8,588 bases of DNA, taken from positions 1 to 8,588 of the forward strand of contig JBGPBY010000314.1 in the NCBI GenBank assembly GCA_041481485.1, in the 5' to 3' direction. This stretch comes from JBGPBY01 sp041481485 (GTDB taxonomy: Bacteria > Acidobacteriota > Terriglobia > 20CM-2-55-15). Position numbers and translations under genes: made by a program. Under the pieces are notes generated by a model. That model had not been told where the DNA came from. It saw nothing but the letters and a program-made list of their open reading frames with translations, and did no database searches. Numbering within the stretch: position 1 is the stretch's first letter; each line of letters begins with the position of its first letter. Shown piece after piece: positions 1 through 5,738 of the stretch.

Positions 1-784
1 AATCGTCGAACACTGAAAAAAATCGCAGCGGGAGGTCGACGGGTTTGCGAATCGGGGCGCCGACGGCGAGACCCGCGGCCTCGATCGGAATCGTGCAACT
101 TCCGGCCATGGGATCGACAAGAGGCTCGTTGCGCGAATCCCATCGGGACAACATGATCAACTGCGCCGCCATCGTTTCGCGCATCGGAGCCTGGCCCATC
201 ACCACGCGGGAGCCGCGCACATGGCGTGCTCCCCCGCCGATGTCGATGCCGACCACAGTCCGCCTCTGTTCCGGCACTCCCGCACGCCGTGCGACAAAGA
301 CAATATCCGGATGATCTGCATCCACACTGGCATCGACTCCACGGGACTGAAACGCGGCAAGAAGAGCATTTTTTACCACCCCGCGCAGCTGAAGCGGGGA
401 TGCTTCAAAGTCCGAGGCAGCGCCGACTTCCACAGAAAATCGAATTGGCTCTTCAAATTGGATGCGGTCATCGGCGGTGAGCACGGGAGTGATGTCTTCA
501 AACAAAGGTTCAAGCCGAACGGCGCCACTCGAACAAAGATCCCAGGAAACGCGCGACGACGTGCGATGGTGAACTGCGGCGACCCATGCAATATGCGGAT
601 TGAACGGATAAAGCAGAGTGGCATCCCCTTCGCGGCGTGGCTTCTCCACGCGAATGTCAAAAGGCGAACGCAGGACAAGGCGCTTCAATTCGGCTTCCAT
701 CACACGGTTCGCCCCTCCCGAACCGGTCAGCCGCAAATCGTCGCAGCGTTGTGCGCTCAAATGGCCGTGTAAAGAAATGGTCAC
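1..784 (-). CDS. THUMP-domain class I SAM-dependent RNA methyltransferase (RlmL/UPF0020-like), 3' end outside window
   Basis: Probable base methyltransferase acting on 23S rRNA or another structured RNA in the cytoplasm. Reading the minus strand gives 261 uninterrupted codons that run off the left edge. Residues about 16-32 (DLRLTGSGGANRVMEAEL) align with the family's N-terminal strand and helix, usually of the form 'ATCPxGLExxLxxEL'. Residues about 105-185 fit a THUMP domain, followed by HVRGSR near 188 (usually RRGYR) and APMRETMAA at 199-207. SAM motif I, LVDPMAGSCTIPIEAA, is at 222-237; the usual form is DPxCGSGT, so Cys230 replaces a glycine. Most of the catalytic domain, including the expected (N/D)PP(Y/F) motif, lies beyond the edge. 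The start is uncertain. GTG at 784 keeps the whole N-terminal strand but has no clear Shine-Dalgarno and lies inside an inverted repeat; TTG at 760 is an alternative; GTG 703 or ATG 700 would remove conserved residues. Family assignment is firm, exact substrate unknown. Confidence 0.85.
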   Translation of the reverse strand, partial: MTISLHGHLSAQRCDDLRLTGSGGANRVMEAELKRLVLRSPFDIRVEKPRREGDATLLYPFNPHIAWVAAVHHRTSSRVSWDLCSSGAVRLEPLFEDITPVLTADDRIQFEEPIRFSVEVGAASDFEASPLQLRGVVKNALLAAFQSRGVDASVDADHPDIVFVARRAGVPEQRRTVVGIDIGGGARHVRGSRVVMGQAPMRETMAAQLIMLSRWDSRNEPLVDPMAGSCTIPIEAAGLAVGAPIRKPVDLPLRFFSVFDD

Positions 785-918
785 TGATCAATTCTCAATT
801 GTCATTTGTCATTTTTGGATGCGCCTTCGGCGCGACTTCTTTAAGAATTAATTGCGCGAAGCGTCACCGCCGATGACAAGTGACAATTGAGAATTGACCA
901 GTGACCATTTCTTCACAC
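767..918. repeat. 152-bp inverted-repeat element (MITE-like or intergenic palindromic repeat)
   Basis: Arms at 767-812 and 873-918 are reverse complements over 46 bp with three mismatches; 772-812 against 873-913 has only two. They enclose about 60 bp that itself contains a small hairpin (gcgcc-ttc-ggcgc, 821-833). The arms are AT-rich, with the core word caattctcaattgtca, unlike the flanking GC-richer coding DNA. It fills the gap between the reductase stop (921) and the methyltransferase, and the left arm includes that gene's likely first codons. I see no flanking direct duplication, so transposition is inferred only. As RNA it would fold into a long hairpin and could act as a terminator or stabiliser between the two genes. 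Confidence 0.8.
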
Positions 919-920
919 TT

Positions 921-1820
921 TCATCCATAGGATTCGTACGTGTATTGGTCGCGGTTCACGCCCATGGATTTCAAATCGGCAAGGACAGACTCGAGGAATC
1001 GGGGTTGAGGAGTGATTCCTTTTTCACGGGCAGCCGCACGATCAGGCGCCGAAACTGCAGGGCCACAGACGAAAAAGTGGCAACTGGACGGATCCGGAAC
1101 AAATTCTCTAATGAGATTCAACCCGACGCGACCCGAACGGATATGAGGCCCGCGCGGAGCATTCGAACTTTCTCTAGTCAGGGAATGGACCACCCGAAGC
1201 TGATCGGGATGGCTCCGTACGAGAGCGTCCAGTTCTTCCCGGAAAATAATGTCATCCCATGTACGGTTGGAATAAATAAGGGTGTGCTTCATTTCGGGAC
1301 GTAGAACCAGCGCGCTCTTGATAATGGAAAAGTTCGGAACGCTTCCCGACCCGGCACAAATATGAACCAGCTGGTTGGTTTTCGACAGGACCTTTGGCGT
1401 GAGCGTGTATGGCCCCGTGAAGCCGGTGATCATGAGCCGGGAACCGCGCGGAGTCCGCTGAACGAGCAGAGGCGAAAGCAGCGGCGGATACTGCGTGGTT
1501 CCGGAAATGTAGCGCTCTTCCTTGACAGTAATCGCGATGTAGCGCTCGTGCGGTGCGGAAGACATCGAGTAGGCCCGGGGAGGTTCCGTCCTGCCCTTGA
1601 TATCTTCGAAATAAGCGATGAATCGCTCCAGACCTTCAAACTGGTGAGGATCAACTGTCAGGAAATGACCTGCTTCGTACTCCAGACGTTCGTTGCCGGT
1701 AAACAATACCAGCGTCGTGGTATCCGGCGTTTCACGAATCACATCCGCTACCATGGCTTCAAGCTCCTTGATCCGGCGCCGCTCGGGCGGCGCCGGAGTT
1801 TCCACCGGGTTAGTGCTCAT
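921..1820 (-). CDS. FNR-family flavin oxidoreductase (FAD- and NAD(P)-binding)
   Basis: Cytoplasmic flavoprotein predicted to pass electrons between NAD(P)H and a protein or small-molecule acceptor. In the 299-residue reading the FAD domain covers about 23-135, with GHF at 51-53 and the FAD motif RAYSMSS at 82-88 (family RxYSxxS). The NAD(P) domain covers about 148-299, with the GxGxxP-type loop CAGSGSVPN at 155-163, NRT at 185-187 and CGP at 252-254. There is no ferredoxin domain and no cysteine cluster, so it is not a PaaE/Hmp-type fusion and needs a partner that cannot be named from here. The gene lies 23 nt downstream of the GH115 gene, so cotranscription is likely. At ATG 1820 the purine stretch AGAGGA abuts the codon, which is too close for a normal ribosome site. 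ATG 1754 (Met23) has AAGGAG nine nt upstream and still leaves a complete FAD domain, so it is a serious alternative start. No specific gene symbol is justified. Confidence 0.88.
   Translation of the reverse strand: MSTNPVETPAPPERRRIKELEAMVADVIRETPDTTTLVLFTGNERLEYEAGHFLTVDPHQFEGLERFIAYFEDIKGRTEPPRAYSMSSAPHERYIAITVKEERYISGTTQYPPLLSPLLVQRTPRGSRLMITGFTGPYTLTPKVLSKTNQLVHICAGSGSVPNFSIIKSALVLRPEMKHTLIYSNRTWDDIIFREELDALVRSHPDQLRVVHSLTRESSNAPRGPHIRSGRVGLNLIREFVPDPSSCHFFVCGPAVSAPDRAAAREKGITPQPRFLESVLADLKSMGVNRDQYTYESYG
1772..1797 (-). promoter_or_regulatory. GC-rich 11-bp hairpin just upstream of an alternative reductase ribosome site
   Basis: Positions 1772-1782 and 1787-1797 are perfect reverse complements around a 4-nt loop. 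On the minus-strand mRNA the stem ends two nt before the AAGGAG (1764-1769) that serves ATG 1754. If translation starts at 1754 this is 5' leader structure next to the ribosome site; if it starts at 1820 it encodes residues around 8-16. The structure is seen directly; any regulatory role is inference, and a chance hairpin in GC-rich coding DNA is possible. Confidence 0.4.
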
Positions 1821-1843
1821 TCCTCTATTCTATTCAGATTTCA

Positions 1844-3904
1844 TCAGGGTCGGAGATAGCTATCTATCAGGAATGACCGGGTTTTCTCGAAAGAGCGATG
1901 CAGGTTATAGGGACTGTCCTCACTGCGAATCCACGACTTGCGATACCACTGTTCAAACGGAGCGCGTTCGGCGCGATGGATGTCGTCTTCCAGGGCTTTC
2001 AAGTCATCATAGGCGGAAAAGGACAGCTTTCGCATGGAAGCTTCTTCCAGTTCCGTGGCCGCACGAATTAATTTTATTGCTGCGGAAGTCTGTCTGGAGT
2101 CGATCAGCAAAGGAAACGTTACGCTCTCGTAAAAGTACTGCTGTTGTTCCGGCGTCAACCGCATTGCGTTGGCTTGTAACGTTTTCAACAATGACTGATA
2201 GGCCGCGTCGCGCTTTTCCAGAGACGGCAGGACATCGGCAGCAATCGGCGTGAATGGTTTGTGCTGAAGCCTCCCCTGTAGAGCATTGAGCGCATCGAGG
2301 ACGGCATTACCTCCCACCGATACCTGGTCGTAGTTATTCATGAGCTGATAGTAACTTCGATAGGACGCAGCGACGTCCCGGGCAGAATCCGCTGCGAAAT
2401 ACTCCCGCGACCACCATTGAACATAGCGATCCGCGGCATTGGGCTCGGCAAAAGCTCTGGGCGAATCCCATGAGATCTCGGCGAGCATCCGGGCTTCCAT
2501 GACGAATTCGCGCATTTCGGACACATTGACGAGCATGAACTCGGTCGCGCCGGCCTTCACGATATTCCTGAATTCATCTTCGATTCGTGCCGGAGAAACG
2601 ATGTGTGCGATCTGTTTGGTAAGGCGCGTTGTCGTACTGAAATAAGCCAAATGGTAGTAGACACCATGTTTCCACTGGTCCCTGGCCTGAGGTAGTGCTC
2701 GCATGTGCCCGTCATTGTCATCGGTCCACACGATGGTGACTTCGGGGGGGACATCCAGCTTTCCGCTCAAGTACTGGGGAAGCATTTCGGTGTACAGCGT
2801 GAAGTGAAACAGCGGCGTTCGGTCTGGGGGAAGCAGACTCTTCGTCATCCTCACCTGCTCATCGATAACGTCGCGATACGCCTTGTTCTTTTCGTCTTCG
2901 CTCATGCCATCGGGAAACGTGTAACCACGGTCCTGAGTGCCGCGCAGACCGACAGGCCAGATCGCATCGATGTCTCGATTCTCCAGCACGCCTCCCTTCC
3001 AGAAATTCAACATGCCCTGTCGATTCCTGAACCAATCCCAGTCGGTTCCTGCATTGCGAGCCGCGGCAAGTCCAAACCGCGTAAATCCCCAGGGATTGGA
3101 AAGCAGACTGTCGTAGTGGTGTGAGGTGTAAAACAGCCCCCAATCGCTGGCCATTTTCTGGATTTCGTACGGACGTTGAACGCGCACATAAGGCGCGACC
3201 ATGTTCATACGCAGGCGAAGCGCGGTTTCAAAGAATTTCTCATACCAAAGCTTCGGTACAGTTCCGGTCTGCAGCGGGTATCCGTTTTCGTCAAATGGAC
3301 GGGGCAGTATATCTTCGTCGTCATGAAAGAAACCGCGGAATTTGAACGTGGGTGGACCGGCAAAAAAGTCCGTTTGTTTCATCACCAGGTTCGAATGTTT
3401 CTCGGGTGTGTAACCTGTCCACAGATACAGCGGATCGATGCCGAGACGTTCACTGAGGGTGTAGGCTGCGTACGCAGTACCTCGAAAGTCCGATCCCACA
3501 AGCCACACGGAATCGCGGTCTGTCAGAACCTGATAGGCCTCCCACTGTCCGGTCAACTTCGGCATGGATATTGCGGAAGGCAATGTTACCCCGTTGCTTA
3601 GAGTGACCATATGAATGGATACGGGCTTGCCTGACGGCTTCGACACTATCGGCGGACGGTATCCACTGATTTTCTCGATATCTCCGGCAAGAAAAGTTGC
3701 GGCCTGTTTGACCGCGGAATGCTCCGAGTCCGCTACCACGATTTCACACCCATCCCGGCCGTTGGCGAGTACGACGTCTCCCGGCTGGCGAGCGCCGGTG
3801 TTCAGCCAGGAACCGCGTACAGGAACAGACCACTCCTGCGCAAACGCCGCGGTGGAAAAGAAGGCCAAGGAGGCAAGGAAGAAAAATGGCAGAAGTCTCT
3901 TCAT
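1844..3904 (-). CDS. Secreted glycoside hydrolase family 115 protein (alpha-glucuronidase-like)
   Basis: Probable exported enzyme removing glucuronic or 4-O-methylglucuronic acid side chains from xylan-like polysaccharides; the known GH115 activity is xylan alpha-1,2-glucuronidase. Residues 1-22 are a Sec signal (KR, then a Phe/Leu/Ala-rich core, cleavage near AFA-Q). The family signature follows: GTAYAAYTLSERLGIDPLYLW (142-162), RGFFHDDEDIL (190-200), WPVGLRG with Asp325 (316-325), LYTEMLPQY with Glu373 (370-378), and WTDDNDG (393-399). From memory of the family alignment, the Asp and Glu lie where catalytic candidates are placed; I could not check this. At 686 residues it is shorter than typical GH115 proteins (about 800-1000) and appears to lack the C-terminal accessory domain. 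The usual YHxxYxGxPRxYxW stretch is replaced by YHLAYFSTTTRL (417-428), suggesting a divergent subfamily or different substrate. The start is chosen for the signal peptide; the Shine-Dalgarno is weak. No transporter or SusC/D genes lie nearby. Confidence 0.88.
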   Translation of the reverse strand: MKRLLPFFFLASLAFFSTAAFAQEWSVPVRGSWLNTGARQPGDVVLANGRDGCEIVVADSEHSAVKQAATFLAGDIEKISGYRPPIVSKPSGKPVSIHMVTLSNGVTLPSAISMPKLTGQWEAYQVLTDRDSVWLVGSDFRGTAYAAYTLSERLGIDPLYLWTGYTPEKHSNLVMKQTDFFAGPPTFKFRGFFHDDEDILPRPFDENGYPLQTGTVPKLWYEKFFETALRLRMNMVAPYVRVQRPYEIQKMASDWGLFYTSHHYDSLLSNPWGFTRFGLAAARNAGTDWDWFRNRQGMLNFWKGGVLENRDIDAIWPVGLRGTQDRGYTFPDGMSEDEKNKAYRDVIDEQVRMTKSLLPPDRTPLFHFTLYTEMLPQYLSGKLDVPPEVTIVWTDDNDGHMRALPQARDQWKHGVYYHLAYFSTTTRLTKQIAHIVSPARIEDEFRNIVKAGATEFMLVNVSEMREFVMEARMLAEISWDSPRAFAEPNAADRYVQWWSREYFAADSARDVAASYRSYYQLMNNYDQVSVGGNAVLDALNALQGRLQHKPFTPIAADVLPSLEKRDAAYQSLLKTLQANAMRLTPEQQQYFYESVTFPLLIDSRQTSAAIKLIRAATELEEASMRKLSFSAYDDLKALEDDIHRAERAPFEQWYRKSWIRSEDSPYNLHRSFEKTRSFLIDSYLRP

Positions 3905-3944
3905 GGAAGCGACCAGCGAGTTACGAAACTTCGAATCAATCCAC

Positions 3945-3958
3945 CTCCCTGCAGGGAG
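3945..3958. repeat. 14-bp perfect palindrome between DUF481 and GH115 genes
   Basis: ctccctgcagggag reads the same on both strands and lies 40 nt upstream of the GH115 start, inside the 70-nt gap. It could be an operator half-site pair or a short hairpin (5-bp stem, TGCA loop). No T-run follows on either strand, so it is not a convincing terminator. Function unknown. Confidence 0.3.
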
Positions 3959-3974
3959 AGGATTGTCCCCGTCA

Positions 3975-4715
3975 TTAGAACTTCACCAGAAACGTTGTGA
4001 TAAATGCCGTATCGTTTTTCTTTATCGAAGCACCGGCGGGCCTGTTTTTGAAGCTGTCGCTGAATTCGCTCTTCACTTCGAGTTTCTTGGCAACCGATGT
4101 CGTAATACCGATGGAAAAATTCGACAGTGAATCCGAAAAGTCTTTGGTCTTCCAGATGGTCGAATGGGATTCCGTCAGCGCAGAGCCGTTCGATAATTTG
4201 TATCGAAAAGTTTCACCCGCAATCACACTGCCTGACTTCTCCGATTCCAGTGCCGCGTCCTTCTCCAGTATTCCGCCGGCGCCGCCAGAGACCTCCAGTT
4301 TCGTTTTATCGCTGTTGAAAATCTTGTATCCCAGTCCGCCCGACGGGTTCCAGATAAAGACAATGCTCTTGAACCGGTCGCGCAGATAATCCAATTGTCC
4401 AAATGCAAAGACCCGGCCTGAAAGCGTGTATTCGTCTCGTATTGCAACCGACGATCGGTCGAGATTGACGCTCTTGTTTTGCGCGCCGCGCAGGTACGAT
4501 GACTTCACCTTCGTGACACTTTTCTTCAGAGGATCACGAACCATATCGAATGAGAGGTTAAAGTTTTTTGTATCCGTGTTGCCACCAGTCAGCGCGAGTC
4601 CGCCACCGAAACTGCCAGTGTAAAGCCTGGGAAAGGCAGCGGTCGCCTGGGCGAATCCTGACGGCGCAGCAACAAGGACGAGGAGTATCGCCAGAAAACT
4701 GCTTTTCACAATCAT
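3975..4715 (-). CDS. DUF481-family outer-membrane beta-barrel protein
   Basis: Predicted outer-membrane barrel of unknown function, 246 residues. A Sec signal covers residues 1 to about 24 (MIVKSSFLAILLVLVAAPSG, then FAQA). The mature part alternates polar and hydrophobic strands: GSFGGGLALTGGNTDTKNF (34-52) starts the barrel. The segment reading DEYTLSGRVFAFGQLDYLRD, then RF, is the most recognisable DUF481 block, followed by GLGYKIFNSDKTKLEVSGGA. The chain ends in FLVKF, a terminal Phe with alternating hydrophobic residues, as expected of BAM substrates. The start at 4715 is preferred because the signal peptide begins there and GGAG lies about seven nt upstream; a longer in-frame reading from 4823 would overlap mscL and put 36 charged residues before the signal. 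It starts 29 nt after the mscL stop and probably shares its transcript. Family members are often called salt-stress-induced outer-membrane proteins, which would suit an osmotic context with MscL, but this is inference. Confidence 0.85.
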   Translation of the reverse strand: MIVKSSFLAILLVLVAAPSGFAQATAAFPRLYTGSFGGGLALTGGNTDTKNFNLSFDMVRDPLKKSVTKVKSSYLRGAQNKSVNLDRSSVAIRDEYTLSGRVFAFGQLDYLRDRFKSIVFIWNPSGGLGYKIFNSDKTKLEVSGGAGGILEKDAALESEKSGSVIAGETFRYKLSNGSALTESHSTIWKTKDFSDSLSNFSIGITTSVAKKLEVKSEFSDSFKNRPAGASIKKNDTAFITTFLVKF

Positions 4716-4744
4716 GGATGGCTCCGTTTTGTGTTTCAGCCGCA

Positions 4745-5182
4745 TCATGCGGGAATCAGCTGCGAGGCGCAGTGTCCGCACTTGTTTGCTTTCACAGGAA
4801 TCAACATCAGGCATTGTGGACACTCCTTCTGCGATGGAAGCGGAGGAGGAGTCTCCTTCTTCATGCGATTGACCTGACGGACCAGCAGAAATATGGCGAA
4901 CGCCACAATCAGAAAATCGAGAACGGCATTCATGAACATGCCGTAATTGATCGTCGCAGCGCCTGCATCCTTTGCAGCTTTGAGCGTCGCGTAGGTCTGT
5001 CCATTCAGGGCAATGAAATAATTGGTGAAGTCCGCGCCGCCCATCAGCAAACCGATCGGCGGCATCAGAATATCCTGGACAAACGACGCAATAATTTTTC
5101 CAAAGGCGGCGCCGATAATGACGCCAACGGCGAGATCCAGAACACTACCCCGCATGGCAAATTCCTTGAACTCTTTGAGCAC
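4745..5182 (-). CDS. mscL: Large-conductance mechanosensitive channel MscL with C-terminal zinc ribbon
   Basis: Inner-membrane emergency valve that opens under membrane tension during hypo-osmotic shock and releases small solutes. The 145-residue protein begins LKEFKEFAMRGSVLDLAVGV, the conserved amphipathic N-terminus and pore helix; TM1 covers about 14-43 with the gate region and the conserved VQDILMPPIG (36-44). A periplasmic loop covers about 45-79 and TM2 about 80-103, followed by RQVNRMKKE. After a Pro-rich hinge (TPPPLP, 111-116) the tail has two CxxC pairs, CPQC (121-124) and CGHC (135-138), forming a zinc ribbon in place of the usual C-terminal helical bundle. The start is GTG at 5182, not the ATG of the longer reading at 5365: AAAGGA lies six nt upstream and the protein then begins exactly at the family N-terminus. 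First gene of the minus-strand cluster. Confidence 0.96.
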   Translation of the reverse strand: MLKEFKEFAMRGSVLDLAVGVIIGAAFGKIIASFVQDILMPPIGLLMGGADFTNYFIALNGQTYATLKAAKDAGAATINYGMFMNAVLDFLIVAFAIFLLVRQVNRMKKETPPPLPSQKECPQCLMLIPVKANKCGHCASQLIPA

Positions 5183-5225
5183 GGGAATTCCTTTCTTTAC
5201 CCCTGACAAAATTGCAATACCGCTG

Positions 5226-5254
5226 AGAATAGGCCGATTATTGGCTCTCTGCAA
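5226..5254 (-). promoter_or_regulatory. Possible sigma-70 type promoter for mscL
   Basis: On the minus strand TTGCAG (5254-5249) and TATTCT (5231-5226) are separated by 17 nt, about 45 nt upstream of the mscL GTG. Both boxes match the consensus only partly (3/6 and 4/6), so this is a candidate chosen by spacing and position. Confidence 0.25.
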
Positions 5255-5282
5255 GCATGCCGGAAGTTGAAAATAGTTTCGC

Positions 5283-5311
5283 TTGACTTGAAATCTCAGG
5301 GGGACTATATG
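5283..5311 (+). promoter_or_regulatory. Possible sigma-70 type promoter facing the small ORF
   Basis: TTGACT (5283-5288) and TATATG (5306-5311) are 17 nt apart. Transcription would start near 5318 and give a leader of about 80 nt before the small ORF, containing the 5331-5343 hairpin. The -35 is good (5/6 or close to it), the -10 moderate (4/6). Confidence 0.35.
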
Positions 5312-5398
5312 AAAGGCAGATCCATTAATCGCCGCCAGGCGGCAAGGGGCAGATGGATCCGTCACCGGACATGCCCCCGGAATTGAAAGGAGGTCCTC

Positions 5399-5494
5399 AT
5401 GGAAGCAGACGTTCCCCCTGATGATTCAGGCCCACTTTTCAGGGGATGTGATTCCTTTGAAAAACTGGGACTCCTCTCACGGGAATCAGCGTAA
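5399..5494 (+). CDS. Possible 31-residue small protein or leader peptide
   Basis: A 32-codon frame, MEADVPPDDSGPLFRGCDSF and then 11 more residues ending SRESA, starts with ATG five nt after AAAGGAGG (5386-5393), the strongest Shine-Dalgarno in the window. The peptide is acidic and Pro-rich at its N-terminus with one Cys, and has no membrane segment. I recognise no family. It lies between a plausible promoter and a terminator 174 nt downstream, so it may be the only coding part of a short transcript, or a leader peptide for the 199-residue protein gene. A chance ribosome site is possible. Confidence 0.4.
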   Translation: MEADVPPDDSGPLFRGCDSFEKLGLLSRESA

Positions 5495-5668
5495 CCGGAC
5501 TTCCACTACATTGCCTGATGGCAAGATCGCTGCGGCGAAAAAAAAGGGAAGATTCCTCGATTACAATGTCCCGCGAACCAAATGAGTTTCAGTTAGGAAT
5601 CGGATCTTCTGAAAAGCGGGCAAGCATACAAAAAAGCATCGGACGAATGCATGCGTCCGGCGTTTTGA

Positions 5669-5701
5669 AAAAAGGCGTCTTTCCGGGAAAGACGCCTTTT
5701 T
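5669..5701. terminator. Strong bidirectional intrinsic terminator
   Basis: The core stem ggcgtcttt (5674-5682) pairs perfectly with aaagacgcc (5688-5696) around a ccggg loop, flanked by five A on the left and five T on the right. It therefore gives a GC-rich stem followed by a U-run on either strand. In the plus direction it would end transcripts from the small ORF, 37 nt before the start of the next gene. Confidence 0.88.
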
Positions 5702-5738
5702 AGTTTTCGCGCATAAGACCTGACTCTCCTGACGACGG

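Larger units (their letters stand above)
5183..5738. other. Divergent intergenic region between mscL and the 199-residue protein gene
   Basis: This 556-base gap holds possible promoters for both directions (5226-5254 minus, 5283-5311 plus), a short leader hairpin (gccgc-cag-gcggc, 5331-5343), a small ORF (5399-5494), a weak hairpin (cggacg/cgtccg, 5640-5659) and a terminator (5669-5701). Between 5495 and 5639 I see no supported gene; a 61-codon frame at 5518-5703 has no ribosome site and ends inside the terminator. Confidence 0.7.

Noticed and set aside
221..772. Plus-strand open frames of 183 and 84 codons
   Set aside because: Shadows of the methyltransferase on the minus strand, which has the THUMP and SAM-binding motifs.
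767..918. CRISPR or tandem-repeat array
   Set aside because: Only two inverted copies in opposite orientation, no direct repeats or spacers.
4716..4823. N-terminal extension of the DUF481 protein to ATG 4823
   Set aside because: Overlaps mscL by 79 nt and puts 36 mostly charged residues before an excellent signal peptide; the start at 4715 has a ribosome site.
5183..5365. N-terminal extension of MscL to ATG 5365
   Set aside because: The first 61 residues do not belong to the family; GTG 5182 has AAAGGA at six nt and gives the exact family N-terminus.
5518..5703. 61-codon plus-strand frame in the intergenic region
   Set aside because: No ribosome site, Lys/Ser-rich, and its stop lies inside the intrinsic terminator.
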